A DNA stretch of 6,890 nt. It comes from Crocinitomicaceae bacterium (GTDB taxonomy: Bacteria; Bacteroidota; Bacteroidia; Flavobacteriales_D; Crocinitomicaceae). The translations under genes and the position numbers were made by a program. Shown here piece by piece: positions 5,447 to 6,890 of the stretch (position 1 is the stretch's first letter; every line of letters starts with the position of its first letter). The notes beneath the pieces are model-generated. The model had not been told where the DNA came from, ran no database searches, and saw nothing but the letters and a program-made list of their open reading frames with translations. Location of the stretch: contig JAURNA010000178.1 in the NCBI GenBank assembly GCA_030830385.1, positions 1-6,890 on the forward strand. The letters are read 5' to 3'.

Positions 5447-6467
5447 CTGGAACATAGCATTTTGGGAATACGAGTACTTCGCCCCGGACTGGCTCTGGCT
5501 ACAACTGCTGGTTCCAGTGTTGTTGGTTTTGGGCTACATCTTAGAGCGGAACCGCAGAGGAAGCGTCAAGTTCACGCGCAGTTCACGTGAGCAACACCGC
5601 ATGGGTAGTGCATGGATCGCACGGATTCGTGAAGTTCACGTTCTCATGTATGGAATGATTGCAGCCCTTCTGGTTTTTGCACTTGCCAAGCCCTTCCATT
5701 GGGATATACATGAAGACTACGACCGTGATTATAAAGACGGAATCGATATTGTGCTCACCATCGATGTCTCCGGCTCTATGCTCGCTCAGGATTTTCGTCC
5801 AAATCGTCTGGAAGCTGCAAAAAATGTGGCAAAGGAATTTGTGAATGGAAGAAGGGGCGATCGAATTGGCCTGGTGGCATATGCAGGAGAAGCCTACACC
5901 GCCTGCCCTCCAACCCTGGATTACAATATACTCAAGCAGCAAATCGATAACATTAACGGAGACTTTATCGAGGGAGGAACCGCGATTGGAATTGGGTTGG
6001 GAACAGCAGTAACGCGACTTCGCAACGACTCCATTGTCTCTAAGGTGATTATTTTGCTCACAGACGGGATCGATGAGGGAAGTTCAATTACTCCAATGAT
6101 GGCGGCTGAACTCGCAAAGGCCAAGAACATTCGGGTGTATACCATTGGCGTAGGAAGCACAGGAGAAGCAATGTCACCCGTTTCCACGCCGTTTGGCATC
6201 CGGATGGAGCCGTCGATCGTAGAAATCGACGAAGAAACCCTGAAAAAAATCGCAGATAAAACAGGTGGTACATACTTTCGCGCTACTGACGAGGAAAGCC
6301 TGCGATCCATCTACAAGGAAATCGAACGATTGGAAAAACGTAAAATGGAGGATCAGCATTTTCAATCCGAACCGCCATCAAACCCTCAGGCATTTTTGAA
6401 TTGGGCATTCATAATCGCCCTGTTGATCTGGGGATCAAATTACCTGGTATTCCGAATCTATGAGTAA
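5436..6467 (+). CDS. batA: BatA-type membrane vWA protein
   Basis: The 343-residue protein has the BatA layout: a membrane helix at about 18-36 (APDWLWLQLL onward), a basic loop (ERNRRGSVKFTRSSREQHR), a second helix at about 69-85 ending in ALAKP, a vWA domain at about 100-300 and a last helix at about 320-339. The MIDAS is complete: D110-S112-S114 in IDVSGSMLAQDF, T182 in EGGTAIG and D210 in LLTDGID. PNRLEAAKNVAKEFV and GDRIGLVAYAGEAY are classic BatA motifs. By the positive-inside rule the loop faces the cytoplasm and the vWA domain the periplasm. BatA belongs to the Bacteroides aerotolerance operon and is thought to act with MoxR in envelope protein assembly or stress tolerance. The ATG at 5436 lies inside the end of the preceding gene; no Shine-Dalgarno site is clear. 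Confidence 0.93.
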   Translation: MLTNWNIAFWEYEYFAPDWLWLQLLVPVLLVLGYILERNRRGSVKFTRSSREQHRMGSAWIARIREVHVLMYGMIAALLVFALAKPFHWDIHEDYDRDYKDGIDIVLTIDVSGSMLAQDFRPNRLEAAKNVAKEFVNGRRGDRIGLVAYAGEAYTACPPTLDYNILKQQIDNINGDFIEGGTAIGIGLGTAVTRLRNDSIVSKVIILLTDGIDEGSSITPMMAAELAKAKNIRVYTIGVGSTGEAMSPVSTPFGIRMEPSIVEIDEETLKKIADKTGGTYFRATDEESLRSIYKEIERLEKRKMEDQHFQSEPPSNPQAFLNWAFIIALLIWGSNYLVFRIYE

Positions 6468-6890
6468 GCTCAAGTACACATATCGTTTGCAACTCGTAAT
6501 GATCGGAATCGCCATTTGGGAAATCATTTTCTGGGTCACATATTTCGTGTTGATAAACGCACTGGGAGCGTTCAGTTCACAATACATCGGAGAACGACTT
6601 GCGTACAAGTATGCGGGCAACCTGTATGCTCTGTTGCTACTGATTCCAATGGTTACCGCGTTCGTATGGATGCTCTACAGGCACAACCGAACCGTTGAAG
6701 CATCCCGTGGAGTCGCAAAATCCTACTTGAGACCCGTGTCGTCCATGAGTGCATTCATCAGGTTTTTCTTTTTCCGGAATATGTTCGTGTTCCTGGTCAT
6801 AGCAATGGCACAACCGATTTTCGGAACAAAAAAGGTAGCCGGAACGAGTGAGTCACTTGAGCTTGTTGTTGCACTTGATATTTCGAACTC
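6460..6890 (+). CDS. batB: BatB-type membrane vWA protein, N-terminal part, cut by window edge
   Basis: The frame opens with ATG at 6460, eight bases before the end of batA's stop, and stays open to the right edge (143 codons plus two bases). Three hydrophobic stretches are visible: about 11-34 (QLVMIGIAIWEIIFWVTYFV), 54-72 (NLYALLLLIPMVTAFVWML) and 103-119 (FFFRNMFVFLVIAMAQP). A basic segment (YRHNRTVEASRGVAKSYLRP) separates the second and third. The last residues, LELVVALDISNS, are the start of a vWA domain with the DxSNS MIDAS typical of BatB. Usually BatB has two helices before its vWA domain; the first helix here is extra. Positive-inside reading puts the N-terminus and basic loop in the cytoplasm and the vWA domain in the periplasm, as for BatA. 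Most of the vWA domain lies beyond the window. Confidence 0.88.
   Translation, partial: MSKLKYTYRLQLVMIGIAIWEIIFWVTYFVLINALGAFSSQYIGERLAYKYAGNLYALLLLIPMVTAFVWMLYRHNRTVEASRGVAKSYLRPVSSMSAFIRFFFFRNMFVFLVIAMAQPIFGTKKVAGTSESLELVVALDISN

Noticed and set aside
2583..6890. MoxR/vWA cluster as a phage-defence island
   Set aside because: MoxR-vWA pairs do occur in defence systems, but here the full bat gene order, the uniform base composition, the housekeeping neighbours and the lack of mobile elements or nuclease effectors fit the chromosomal aerotolerance-type operon.

Overview
The window reads as chromosomal DNA of a member of the Bacteroidota, probably Flavobacteriia-like. This rests on the gene content (a MoxR/vWA 'Bat' aerotolerance-type operon and a small flavobacterial-looking zinc-ribbon protein), on candidate promoters with the TAnnTTTG -7 element of this phylum instead of sigma70 boxes, and on the scarcity of Shine-Dalgarno sites. 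Base composition is moderate and even throughout. I see no mobile element, tRNA, rRNA or CRISPR array.

Left part (1-2108, plus strand): the 3' end of purK (purine synthesis) stops at a good intrinsic terminator. After 131 non-coding bases with a promoter candidate comes a small pair of overlapping genes: a 6-pyruvoyl-tetrahydropterin-synthase-family enzyme and a Bcp/PrxQ-type thiol peroxidase. A lipoprotein of the MepA/M74 murein endopeptidase family follows. It converges, two bases apart, on a minus-strand gene (2111-2473) for a 120-residue protein with an incomplete Cys zinc-ribbon.

Right part (2474-6890): a 109-bp divergent intergenic region carries promoter candidates for both directions and an AT-rich inverted repeat. 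It launches a tightly packed plus-strand operon: MoxR AAA+ ATPase, DUF58 protein (cytoplasmic vWA-like), a single-pass membrane protein with a DUF4381/BatD-like cytoplasmic tail, BatA (membrane vWA protein) and the first 143 codons of BatB. Gene junctions are +9, -4, -11 and -8 nt, which argues for translational coupling. In related bacteria batC, batD and batE follow, so the operon probably continues past the right edge.

The most likely joint role of the operon is a MoxR-driven, metal-dependent chaperone or assembly machine at the cytoplasmic membrane. MoxR and the DUF58 protein would sit in the cytoplasm, the vWA domains of BatA and BatB are predicted to face the periplasm, and the third protein spans both sides. 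The module is known as a family, but its substrate and mechanism are not settled. I found no convincing sign of a wholly new system. The points most worth a second look are the extra N-terminal membrane segment of BatB, the bridging third protein, the mammalian-type active-site spacing of the pterin enzyme, and the zinc-ribbon protein that lacks its fourth cysteine.
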